Source of the DNA: Amoebophrya sp. AT5.2
Taxonomy: Eukaryota > Sar > Dinophyceae > Syndiniales > Amoebophryaceae
Reading direction: 5' to 3'
NCBI GenBank assembly: GCA_005223375.1
Contig: RXOD01005494.1
Span: 1 to 13,764, forward strand
DNA length: 13,764 nt
The translations under genes were made by a program, and so were the position numbers. Below, piece by piece: positions 1 through 9,000 of this stretch. A model generated the notes under the pieces. It saw only the letters and a list, made by a program, of their open reading frames with translations, was not told the DNA's origin and ran no database searches. The stretch's first letter is position 1, and each line of letters starts with the position of its first letter.

Positions 1-45
1 AAATCCAATTTCCAATCCAAATCCAATTTGCAATCCAAATCCAAT
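1..45. repeat. 18-bp minisatellite, cut by window edge
   Basis: Two full 18-bp units (1-18 and 19-36, differing at one base) are followed by a half unit (37-45), all built on AAATCCAAT. The array probably continues to the left of the window. It lies about 130 bp past the stop codon of the FtsH-type protease gene, so it is in downstream flank or 3' UTR. No function can be read from it. Confidence 0.85.
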
Positions 46-174
46 GGATGGCTGTGAATGGCCCCCCAACGAAATACATAATTACCTTCCTTTTTCCCCT
101 CCTTCATTTTTCGCAGCTGAAGAAGATCCAATTCCATGCACAGCCTCACCCTCAAGAGTAAATGTTTTATCATT
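46..174. other. Downstream flank of protease gene
   Basis: This is non-coding sequence between the minisatellite and the protease stop codon. It is probably 3' UTR of the minus-strand gene. No further exon, hairpin terminator or RNA gene is visible. Short plus-strand reading frames here overlap the antisense of the protease C terminus and have no support. Confidence 0.5.
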
Positions 175-3100
175 TCATGGTGTGTCTCGCGCAAATTGGT
201 CTTCATCTTGCTTTTTCTCGCTTGCCAATATTTTGCTAATTTCTTCAGCATACAGCGTCTCTTTCTCGATAAGCTTATGCACCAAATTTCTGATTTGCTT
301 TTCTTCTTGTTGCAAGATGTGCTTTGTCCGCGCGTAGCATCTCTGCACCAGCGTTTTGACCTCGCGCTCGAGCGCTTCCTTCGTTGTCTCGGACCAGCCG
401 TAGTCACCGGGCGTGCCAGTCCCGCGGAATGTGAGCAGGTGCTCGCCGAAACCGTATGAGTAAACGTACTCAGTTGCGATTTGCGTGACGCGCTCGAGAT
501 CACTGCTTGCGCCAGTTCCTATTTCGTCGGTGAACAACTCTTCTGCAACGCGACCACCCAACGCCACGCAAATCTGCGCCTCGAGCTCGCTGCGGGAAGA
601 TCGTGTCTGGAGGTTCGTTGTTGATCGATAGTTGTCTATGGAGTCGGTGAGGGTCGTGGAAATCGAAATTTATATACGTGCTCTCCTGCTGAGACCCCCG
701 ATGTTACTAGCTTAGCAGAGGCTGTGGCTGTCATGGATGCTCATCAACAAATCGAAGTCAAGTAGCTCCACCTAGTCGAAAAGTTCCGAGTTGTAGCTAG
801 TACCTCTGATCGCGGCTCGCCCGGCATCATGTGGCCCAGAGCACCCGTATCCGTCGGCAAAACGGTGAGTTTTACTGGGTTTGGGCTCTTCTCGTGGAAG
901 AAGCTAACCGCCGCGTGGCCGGCTTCGTGAAACGCAGTGGCTTCTTTCTCGTCGTCCGTGATGCGGTAGTTGCGCTTGCCATTTCCCACGGAAACAATCT
1001 CCATGGCTCTCTTCACGTAGTCCTCCGTGATGGTCGGGAGACGCGTGCTAATGGTGATGTCGCGGTCGCCCGCGGGGGCAGTTGTGGTGCTAATCGCTCC
1101 GGCTCGTGCTCCTGCTGTCGTGGGCAAGCTAGTCGTGAATGGGACCACTGCAGCAAGTGGTGGGGAGGAGGATGCGACGCGCTCATCCCCTGCAGAGCTA
1201 GACGAGGCCGAGGAAATCTCACTGCATGTTTCGGACGACGCAGACGTTGAATATGAAGACGCGGCCACCGGCAGCAAAGGAGTGCCTGCGACGAGCTTCG
1301 TCGCGGTGGAGGTGGTAGAAGTGCTATCTGTGGACGATTCCGATTTGGCTCCCATTTTTTGCTTTATTCCTTCGCGCACGCTCAATATGCCGGCCTCGTT
1401 GCAGACGGACGAGATCGTGGCTCCCGTGAATCCGGTGGTGAGGCGTGCGGCGCGCTCTGCCATCGCGGTTATTTTCCCGTTGCCGTCCTGCGTCGGTCGC
1501 ACATCGCCACTGTCAACTATGTAGAACTTCTTGCCAATCTGGACAACGTAGCGGTCCTGCAGCTGCATCGAGAACGAGTCGAACGCGGGTGTAACACCGC
1601 CACCAGATCCGCCTGGTGCAGCTGCGGCTGCATTGCCGTCCTGAATGGGAGAGGAGTCGAACGCCTCTACACCGCCACCAGATCCGCCTGCGTCTGCGGC
1701 TGCATTGCCGTCCTGACTGGCACCAGAGCTGTTCTGCAATACGACGCGGAGCTCACGCTTTTTGTCCACGACAACGCCGACTAAGTCCTCCATGTTATGC
1801 CGAAAGAAGCCCTCCGCCACTGACGGTAGAGTGAACGTCACCTGACTCCCCTTCGGGATCGAGGCAGCGTCGTCCTCGGATGGGAATGACGCAGATTCTG
1901 CTGTCGATGAAGCGGGTGTTGACTTCTCGACGGCGTCGTCTGCAGCTGCGGCTGCCTCTGCACCTGAACCTGCGGCCCCGACCAAATCTGCTTCTCGCCA
2001 CGCGAATTTCTGGAGGTAGTGAGAAAAGAGTTTGACCCGCTCTTCCGTATTTGGCGTCTGGACCGGAAGTTTGCGGTCCAAGCGGCCGGGCCGCATCAGC
2101 GCGGAGTCCAATTAGAGAGAGAAAAAAGCCATTTCTGGTTCTATTTCTGGGCTCGTGCTCGGTCTCGTACCCTACGCGACGAAATACCAGTAAAATACAA
2201 GTGAGACCCGAAATCAACATCCAAAACCCAATCCGCTGTAACTGCCTGACGCTGCAACCCAAAAAGCGAAGCCAATCCCCGCTGCTTTTCTTCAGTTTCG
2301 CCCTAAACACTACAATACGCTAACCAGACCAATACCTGTCAAATACGAGTAAAATATTACCAGTCAAATACGACACAACACACGACCCCCACGGAGCCCC
2401 ATCCATACCACACCAAGCACGTGACGAACTACAAGTCCCGCACTCCTTCTGAAAAGTTTCCGGTCCAACCGGCCGGGCCGCATCAGCGCGGAGTCAGAAA
2501 TGGTCTGACTCTCCCCTTAATCCAACGTGCTGGCTCGGTTCGTCGCCGCCAGGACCACGATGTTTTCCCCCTTGGAATGGAAGCCGTCCATCTCGGTCAG
2601 CAGCTGGTTCAGCGTGTTCCCCGTTTCTCCGTCGCCGTTCGTGAAAGACTTCGCACGGTCCCGCCCGATCGAATCAATTTCATCAATAAAAACAATGCAC
2701 CCGCCCGCCACTTCCGCTTCCTTTCGCGCCAGCGCGAACAGCTGCTGGACGTTCTTCGCGCCCATCCCCACGTAAACCTGCACGAACTCCGAGGCCTGCG
2801 CGGAGATGAAGGGAAGGTTGCACTCGCCGGCCACCGCGGAGGCCAGGAGGGTCTTGCCGCAACCGGGGGGACCCAACAGGAGGCCGCCCTTCGGCACCTT
2901 GGAGCCAACCTGCGCGTACCGGTCGGGGTACTGAAGGATGTCCACGAACTCCCGCATCTTCTCGACAGCAATGTCCTGCCCAATCACATCCGAGAACCTG
3001 GTTTTAACGTGCCGCTGCACCTTAAACGCCTTCGGCTGGGAGAGAGAGCGTTGTTCCTCGAAGAGCCGTCCAAGGCCGGAGGAGGACTCAGATTCCTCGT

Positions 3101-5189
3101 CGTCGTCCGGATTACTATATCGGCTAGGGAAATCCGACTGTGAGCCGGCAGTGGAGGAGGAGGAGCTAGTTGTACCGCCATGATCCTGCGTACTTCCACC
3201 GCCAATGAAATCTTCGTCCGTTAGGTTGTCGAAGCCGCTCCCGCCTGCGTCGTCGAAAAACTCAAAGTCTCCGTCGAGGAGAAAGAAGGAGTTGAGAATC
3301 GAGTTGTGGCTGTCGCTGGCTGCCCCGGACAAAAACGAAAGGAGCGCATTGATGCGCTCACGAAGAGCGGCCATGCGTTTGCGGAGGCTCTCTGCGATCT
3401 CAGATTCTGATCCGGGGGGTTCGGGACTCGCGCTTTCGTTGGCATGATTCCCTTTATTCCCCTCGTCGTTGTTCTTGCGCTCACGTTCTTTGGAGGTGTC
3501 TGGTGGTATTTTTGGCGCCTTCTGTAGTTCTGCGCCACCAGGCACTTCTCCCGCATCAGAAACACCAGCAGCAGCAACAGCAGTTGATGCTGCAGCGGTC
3601 TCCTCGCCTTCCGAAGCTACTTCCTCTGACGTGGCTGCAAGACCAGGAGGTCCTGCTTTCTTGTCGGGAATTGCGGTTGCCGCCACCTGATCCACCGTGG
3701 TGCCGGCAAGGCTGGCATAGACGCAGTGGTAGCCTGTGCGAGCCATTTTTTTTGCACAGTTCATACACACGTCGAAGTCTCCCTGGCGGCACCGCAGCGT
3801 GGCCGCCGTCTGCGGTTGGAAGCAAATGTCGCAAATGCATTCGGTGTTCGTGGTGTCTCCGGAAGAGGAACTACTGCTTGACGACGATGATGTAATTCCA
3901 AATATGCCCCCGCCGTCTCTCGTCCTGCTGATCATGTCACCCGATCCCGCACCAATGTCGGGTGGTCCCCCATGACCTTGTTCTGGTGCAGCGCTGTCGG
4001 TGTCTTTTTTGCTTGTGGTCTCCGTGTTGCTGTTGCCACTCCCTGCCGCGTTCCCTCGCGTGCTTGGCTCTGCTATCGTGAGAACGTGCCCATCAGGACT
4101 CAGAAACCGCGCCGTGGGTGCTGTCAGCGCCAAGTGAACCGGTGCTGTGCGCCCGTCGACGTGCAGCACCAAGTCCACCGCGCCCATGCTGGGGTTTTTG
4201 CTATCCCGAAACACAGCGAGAAGCTGCCGCAGCTGCGCAGCGAGGCTGGCGCTTTTCGCTTCTGCTCGCGCCCCCGCAGCTTTCGACTCGGATATTGAAG
4301 TTGAGCTCGAGCTGAGCGCCGAACTCGAACTAGAGCTGTTATCTCCCGCAATCTGCTCCGGCAACATGGTTGTCGAGGAGAACATCGGCGTGAGCGCAGC
4401 GGCGGTCGCCCGCCCCCCCTTGCCGCCGCCGGCTGCTGCGTCCAGGACCACGTCCGGCAGCCATGTCGCGGCCAAAACCGTCTTCTGGCGCTCGAAAAAG
4501 TTCACATCGATCGGGTTGTCTGCCGCGTTGCCCACCCGATTCCGCTTCAGAAACGCCTTCCGGAGCCTTTCCCGGCGCCGGCGCTCGCGCTTCAAATACT
4601 GCTTCGCCTCCGAGTAGGCATTCACGAGCTTGATGACGGCGAATAAGACCAGCCCGATGATCGCTGTATCCCGAATGATCCTGTAGATCAGAGTGTGGCG
4701 CGGACCGCCGCCGGTCTCCACACGAATCACATTGGGGGCCGCGGCCTGTTGCTGCCCAGGTGGTCTTTTTCCTGCAGTTCCGCTGTCACCGCTTGCTGCA
4801 CTGCCGCCGAAGCCGAACCGTCGGCGAAACCTGCCGTCCTTCCCAAAGAAGCCCTGTGCGGCGTGTGGCGTCCGTTTCGAGGAGGGAGACCGATTGCGCT
4901 GTGCTTTTGTTTTCGCTGCTCCTTCTATCGACGAGGTAGCGAGGCCTGCAGGGGGTCGGGATGCGCTCGAGAAGATGTTTGCGAGGCGTGTGAAACCGCT
5001 TCTCTTAGCCGGTTGGGTCAGGGTCGAAGACGACGGGGAGACCCCGACAGCTGCAGCTGCGATCACTGCCTCCTGCTCTATCTTTTTCGCGGATCCAGTG
5101 AATCTGCTGGCGCCTGATGCAGTTTTTAATGCGGAAACGGATCGGAGACCTCCACGAGCGAGTGTTGCAGCAAGCCGATGAAATACCAT
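175..5189 (-). CDS. FtsH: Mitochondrial FtsH/YME1-type AAA+ zinc metalloprotease, three exons
   Basis: Membrane-bound ATP-dependent protease that unfolds and degrades inner-membrane proteins. Proposed exons are 5189-2521, 2106-804 and 606-175, giving 1467 residues in frame. Seen in order: an Arg-rich amphipathic N terminus (1-35) like a mitochondrial presequence; one membrane helix (about 174-192) followed by a very basic stretch; Ser-rich linkers; a Cys cluster (451-489); the AAA domain with Walker A GPPGCGKT (773-780), Walker B IVFIDE (832-837), pore motif VYVG (805-808, Tyr where Phe is usual) and arginine fingers R895/R898 in RPGRLDR; an enlarged lid; HEAGH (1283-1287) with third zinc ligand D1360; and the usual C-terminal helix ending KETLYAEEI. 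One membrane segment resembles the i-AAA (YME1) class, but assignment to i-AAA or m-AAA is uncertain. The length is roughly twice that of typical family members because of the inserts. The ATG at 5189 begins the presequence-like segment, so I take it as the start. Confidence 0.9.
607..803 (-). other. Canonical GT-AG intron of the protease gene (197 bp)
   Basis: The donor is GAG|GTACTAG (803) and the acceptor CCTCCAG| (607). Both junctions are phase 0. Joining PRSE to TRSSRSELEAQ gives the same spacing (24 residues) between the ALG and GGR motifs as I recall for bacterial FtsH, which supports the boundaries. It lacks the inverted repeats and T6/CTAA end of the introner-like introns, so this gene mixes two intron types. 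The flanking frames each run into stops inside the intron. Confidence 0.8.
1566..1715 (-). repeat. In-frame tandem duplication in the protease lid insert
   Basis: Two adjacent units encode QDGNAAADAGGSGGGVEAFD plus SSPI (1715-1644, 72 bp) and a 26-residue relative starting QDGNAAAAAP and ending FDSFSM (1643-1566, 78 bp). A third short QDGN occurs about 25 residues further on. The units are Gly/Ala-rich and keep the frame, as in a coding minisatellite. They correspond to residues 1021-1070, inside an insert that separates the AAA core from the last helices of the lid. Confidence 0.85.
2107..2111 (-). repeat. Target-site duplication, right copy (TTGGA)
   Basis: TTGGA at 2111-2107 follows the CTAA end of element 1 and matches TTGGA at 2525-2521 at the end of exon 1. 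The repeat makes the exact splice point ambiguous by five bases without changing the protein. Confidence 0.8.
2112..2137 (-). repeat. Terminal inverted repeat, 3' arm of element 1
   Basis: Read on the plus strand this arm begins TTAGAGAGAGAAAAAAGCC and continues ATTTCTG. The opposite arm (2520-2496 on the minus strand) begins TTAAGGGGAGAGTCAGACC and continues ATTTCT. The match is imperfect but anchored at both ends by TTAR and CCATTTCT. On the transcript this arm supplies the polypyrimidine tract before the acceptor. Confidence 0.7.
2454..2495 (-). repeat. 42-bp exon copy inside element 1
   Basis: This matches exon 2 at 2067-2108 with 40 of 42 bases identical and would encode the same peptide, SALMRPGRLDRKL. 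The two differences are both CGC in the exon against CGG in the copy, synonymous arginine codons. It lies immediately inside the 5' inverted repeat of element 1. A duplicate exon, a repair scar or a splice decoy are all possible. If spliced in and read through, the frame meets a TGA about 110 bases after the copy. Confidence 0.9.
2496..2520 (-). repeat. Terminal inverted repeat, 5' arm of element 1
   Basis: This 25-bp arm starts TTAAGGGGAGAG and ends CCATTTCT, pairing imperfectly with 2112-2137. It abuts the internal exon copy that begins at 2495. The first six bases are shared with element 2. Confidence 0.7.
2521..2525 (-). repeat. Target-site duplication, left copy (TTGGA)
   Basis: This is the last five bases of exon 1, immediately before TTAAGG of element 1. 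It is identical to 2111-2107. A 5-bp duplication is what a cut-and-paste DNA transposon would leave on insertion. Confidence 0.8.
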
Positions 5190-6033
5190 GTCGTTTCTTA
5201 TTGCGTTGTTATCTGATACACTCGTCGAGGGGGAGGGCTTCTACCTGTCGCAAACGGAAGAAGACTGCACGAAACGAACTTAATAAATTGGTGCGCCCGC
5301 ATCCGCAATGAATGTAGTATGAATGTACAACCACGTACCCGGAATCCAAAAGAAAGTCGGTTGTATAAATATGATCTCACTGGAGGAAGAAGTCTATCTG
5401 CATTTATATCAACAGAGAGTAGGCGCCGAGGCCGACGGTGCGGTAGCAAGTGTGTGGAAGATTTATGGGCCATAAATTATGGCGCCAGTTGTAATATTTC
5501 GAGGACCTGGAGGCAGAGGCAGTGGCAGCTCCAGAGATCTTGTTGCCTTGCAACTTTATTTCACGACAGTAACATTTATCGAGAATAATTCAAATTCGAG
5601 ATCGAGATCTCGGCGTAGCCGTAGTACTAGTTGTCTCACGGGTACCGGCACGGTTTTATATTGTATCTCTAGGAGGTCACTCGGTGTATAATTTTCAGTG
5701 CAGAATATGCTATCCGTATACGGAAGAAAGCGAAAAAAAGGGACCTAAGACTGAACACTCAGCGTCAACAGAAGCGACATGTCTTCTGATGTGACGCGTC
5801 GAGGGCGGCAGCCATGCGGCGCTCCTGGCTGCCTTGTCAACAGGGGCCAGCAGCTCTTGTGAGTCAACAAGAGGATTGCGTATGGTGCAGGTTGCGTTGC
5901 TCTCGCATGTCTGTCTGTTTTAGTACTTAGACACCAAGACTGCGAAGAGTAACGTTCACGATGTGTGCTTCTACTTATTTGCAAAGAAGTAGAGGCACCC
6001 GCAGATCGGCCGTAGCCGCAGCTTCGCTTGGTC
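5190..6033. other. Intergenic region between the large gene and the protease gene
   Basis: These 844 bp hold the presumed 3' UTR of the large upstream gene and the promoter and 5' UTR of the protease. Open frames on either strand are short, with no homology I recognise and mixed codon use. I see no tRNA, no TATA box I would defend and no introner ends. A 10-bp palindrome, CGAGATCTCG, lies at 5603-5612 and is probably chance. Confidence 0.5.
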
Positions 6034-9000
6034 TCACGACAAAAACCCACGGTATTCGTTCAGCGGTCGACTGCACCGTCCGCGCAGCAGCGCGCACCTG
6101 CACCTTTCGAAGTCTTCGTCCGTGGCGATTTTTCCGCAGCGAAACACCGGCTTCATCACCGCGGTGCGGTTGGCTTCCAGAATCGCGACGCTCCGGCAGC
6201 TCTCCTGGATCCGCGCGCTTTCTGCGAACGCCTGCTGCGCGAGTTGCCGTTCCCATTCGGCGGGGTGCTGGCGCGGCGACACTGCGAGCCGCGGAGGAAG
6301 TTCTGCAGCAACCCCAACGCTTCTTGTACTTGCTCCCGCTTTAGTCCTGCTCATCCTCAAGTCCTCGGCACCACCGGCACCAGGAGGAGCGGATGCGGAG
6401 GTCGCAAGCGCAACTTCTTTACTATTATTTCCGAAAATCGCCGACGCCGCCTGGAAGTTCTTCAGCTTTTTGTAGCCGTTGAGGTGGAAGCCGCATCGGC
6501 TGAGGCGCTGCATGATCAGTGCGTCGGTCCAGTATGTTCCGACCTCCGTGATCAGCAGCGGCGACAGCGAGGCCAGGTGCATGAGCGAGAAATTGATCGC
6601 CGTCTGTGAAAATTTAGGCGCTCCGGCCTTCGGCGGGTCCCGTGCCTGGCGCGCGTGGTGGTGGTACTGGTTGGCGTACGGCTTCCGCAGAATGTGGAAC
6701 TTGACCAGCGACTTTTCGCGCAGCCGCCCGAACGGTGGCGGGGTGAGGATGGGAGAAAGGTCCGCCGCTTGGGCGTTCAGGATGCGGTCCGCGGGGTACT
6801 CGATCTCACAGTGCTCGCCGTGGTAGTACGTGGGTTCCGTGTTCAGTTGATGCACCTCCTGCTGCGCGGCGTGCTTCGCGGACTGGTCCTCGATCGGAAT
6901 ATTGCGCCGCCGGCACTCGGCCTCCTGAGTTCTTCGGGTGTTCTCGTTGAACGCTTGAATCGCCGCGGCCATTTGCGCTTCGCCAGGCGGAGGAGAGTCA
7001 TCATCTTCCTCCACGGGTATTTGTTCATCTGCGCGCGAGGCCGAGGGACCCGCAGCGGTTCTTTTCCGCCGCTTTCTCCGCATTTGCATCTGCTCCAGCT
7101 CCAGCCTGCGTTGCTGCTTCTCGCCAAAGTCAACGGCGGACTTCTGAAGCTCGAGCTGCTCATGCCGCAAAGCTAGGTCCGGCCACTCCTGGAGGAAGTA
7201 GTTGAGGCGGCCGTACAGAAACGCCCTGCGCGTGAACAGGATGTGGTCGATCGGGGCGCCGCCCTCCCCGTACTCTCCCACGAAGGCCTCGCCCTTGAAG
7301 TTTGTGTTTGATGTGCTAGTAGTGTCTTCGGAGGGTTGATGGGGTTCTACTTCTGCTTCTGGAGGAGAGGATTTTCCATTATCTTCATCATCTTGCTTCA
7401 TCTGTGTGACGGCTGCTGCAGCATCGTCATCCACCGCCGCTTTTTCGCGAAACTCCAAGGCGAGTTCCTCGTGTACGTTCGGGTCCTCGTCTTCGGTTTC
7501 CTGTCGCTCCCGACGAGCACCACTATCTGCGGTATAATGATCGTCCCCACTCGCACTCTCCGTCTCCACCTGATTCCTCGGCTCCACCCGCCCGGCCTCC
7601 CCGCCGATCATCTCCCGCAGGAATTCTTTTTCGCGGCCGCGAAACACGTACTGAAACCCCCCGATGTACTGGCGGAAGTCGAGAACGTTTTCCGCGTCTG
7701 TTCTTTTTTTCCTCTCTTCCTCTGTCAGATTGTACCTGTTGATGAATGAGTGCCGCACTTTCCGTGCCGCCCACTCCCTCGCCATCTCGCGGTCGAAGTC
7801 TTGCAGCAGGGTTTCGTCGTAGAACAGCGCCGACATCTCCAGGAACTCCTCCAGCTCCAGCAGCTGCTGCTCCGTGTAGCCGACCAGCCGGTTGTGGCCG
7901 GAATCCACGAACATGTTCATGTTGATGTTCACGCACGTTATCCCCTCCTTTCTCGCCAACTCCGCGACTTCCTTCGCGACCGCCGCCAGGGACACGATCT
8001 GCTTGCACTCTTGGTTCAGGTACGCGTTGCCGTTGCCATTCACGCCCAATAAACAAGACGTGAAGGACACAAACGTGGACGTGATCCAGTGGAGGTGATC
8101 CGGGTAGCGCCGCCACTTCCGTCGCACCGGCTTGTTGTACAGCATCACGGAAACGTCTAGGGCGGCCTTGAAAAGCAAGTCCAGATCCTGGTGCTTCAAC
8201 GAGACGTAGTGGTCGCCCTGACGGTAGCGGCCGCGATACGCAGGGTTGTGGATGACGGCGTGCACTTCGTCGAACGCCTCGACGTTGCTCTCAAGAGTGC
8301 GACGAAGGAACCAGTACGCGCACTTGGAAGCGGAATCGACGACAACGTCTGGGTAGATGGAACGCCAGGAGGAGAGCTGGACCTGCTGAAGACGCTCGGG
8401 ACTTGAAGATGCAGTCGCGTCTCCGTCTGAATTTTTTTCCCTCCTCACCAGCTCAACTTTTTTCGGCAGCGTCGCAGGCGCTCCTACTTCTGCTGACGAG
8501 TCGCTCTCGCTTGCTACATGCTCGGTGACCATCTCTATTTCGAGCCCGCTCCGTACAAGCGAGCGCGCAAACTGCGAAGTGGTTTTGGTAACCGCCTCCC
8601 ACTTGCTCACCGAGTAGCCATGCTGGTGGCGCTCCCACTCCTCGCGGTACGTCAGCGAGTTATCCGTGTACCTTGTCCGGATGCTTTCTCGCCGCTCCAC
8701 GAACGAGGGCTGCGTATTCCGCGCCGCGTACGAGTTCATGTCGCGCACGATCTGATCAAGGTAGGGTTCGTCGGTGGCTGATGAGGGCAGGGTTGTTGAG
8801 GCAGCCGGTGCGATGCTAGAAGACGAGGGGGGAGGCTCCGTCGACGCGTCCGAAACCGTTTGATGTCTATCTCGATGCAGCGGCCTCTGCGGTGGCGGCG
8901 GCGCTCGAAATCGCATTGGTGGCTGCAACTGCGGCAGAAAGTGAATAAAGCGGCCAACCTCGAGTGCCGACTGCCACCACAGCGCGCGCGACGACATCAG

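Larger units (their letters stand above)
2107..2520 (-). mobile_element. Introner-like element 1 acting as an intron (414 bp)
   Basis: This separates exons 1 and 2 of the protease gene. On the minus strand it starts TTAAGGGGAGAG at 2520 and ends in T6, a CT tract and CTAA at 2112, followed by TTGGA. The same TTGGA ends the upstream exon, so the element is flanked by a perfect 5-bp direct repeat. Removing the element plus one repeat yields ACG TTG GA|C TCC, which restores the conserved NRASTLDSALMRPGR. No GT-AG pair is available at the ends, so splicing would be non-canonical. It shares ends, the motif ATACnAGTAAAAT and a core (2211-2315 with 12951-13072) with the intron of the right-hand gene. 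Inside it is a 42-bp copy of the next exon. This architecture matches introner elements known from Amoebophrya; the host assignment is inference. Confidence 0.85.

Noticed and set aside
607..803. Second protease intron as a decayed introner
   Set aside because: It has proper GT-AG ends and none of the family features (TTAAGG start, T6/CTAA end, inverted repeats).
831..1784. Several plus-strand open frames of 130-165 codons opposite the protease
   Set aside because: They are antisense shadows of a GC-rich coding exon; the minus strand carries the recognisable AAA and peptidase motifs.
1795..2310. Minus-strand open frame of 171 codons ending inside protease exon 2, and a similar one at 12978-12778
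   Set aside because: The two predicted peptides look alike (both contain GNGFFL), but the likeness comes from the shared introner DNA. Each frame runs out of the element into a wrong frame of the next exon, so neither is a gene.
5479..5691. Plus-strand ATG frame of 70 codons with an Arg/Ser-rich end
   Set aside because: It is short, without recognisable motifs, and opposite in direction to all other genes; the repetitive GAGATC sequence explains the Arg/Ser composition.
6010..6030. Weak resemblance to the dinoflagellate spliced-leader sequence (CCGTAGCC)
   Set aside because: Only eight bases agree and the rest of the leader is absent; it also lies at the very 3' end of the large gene.
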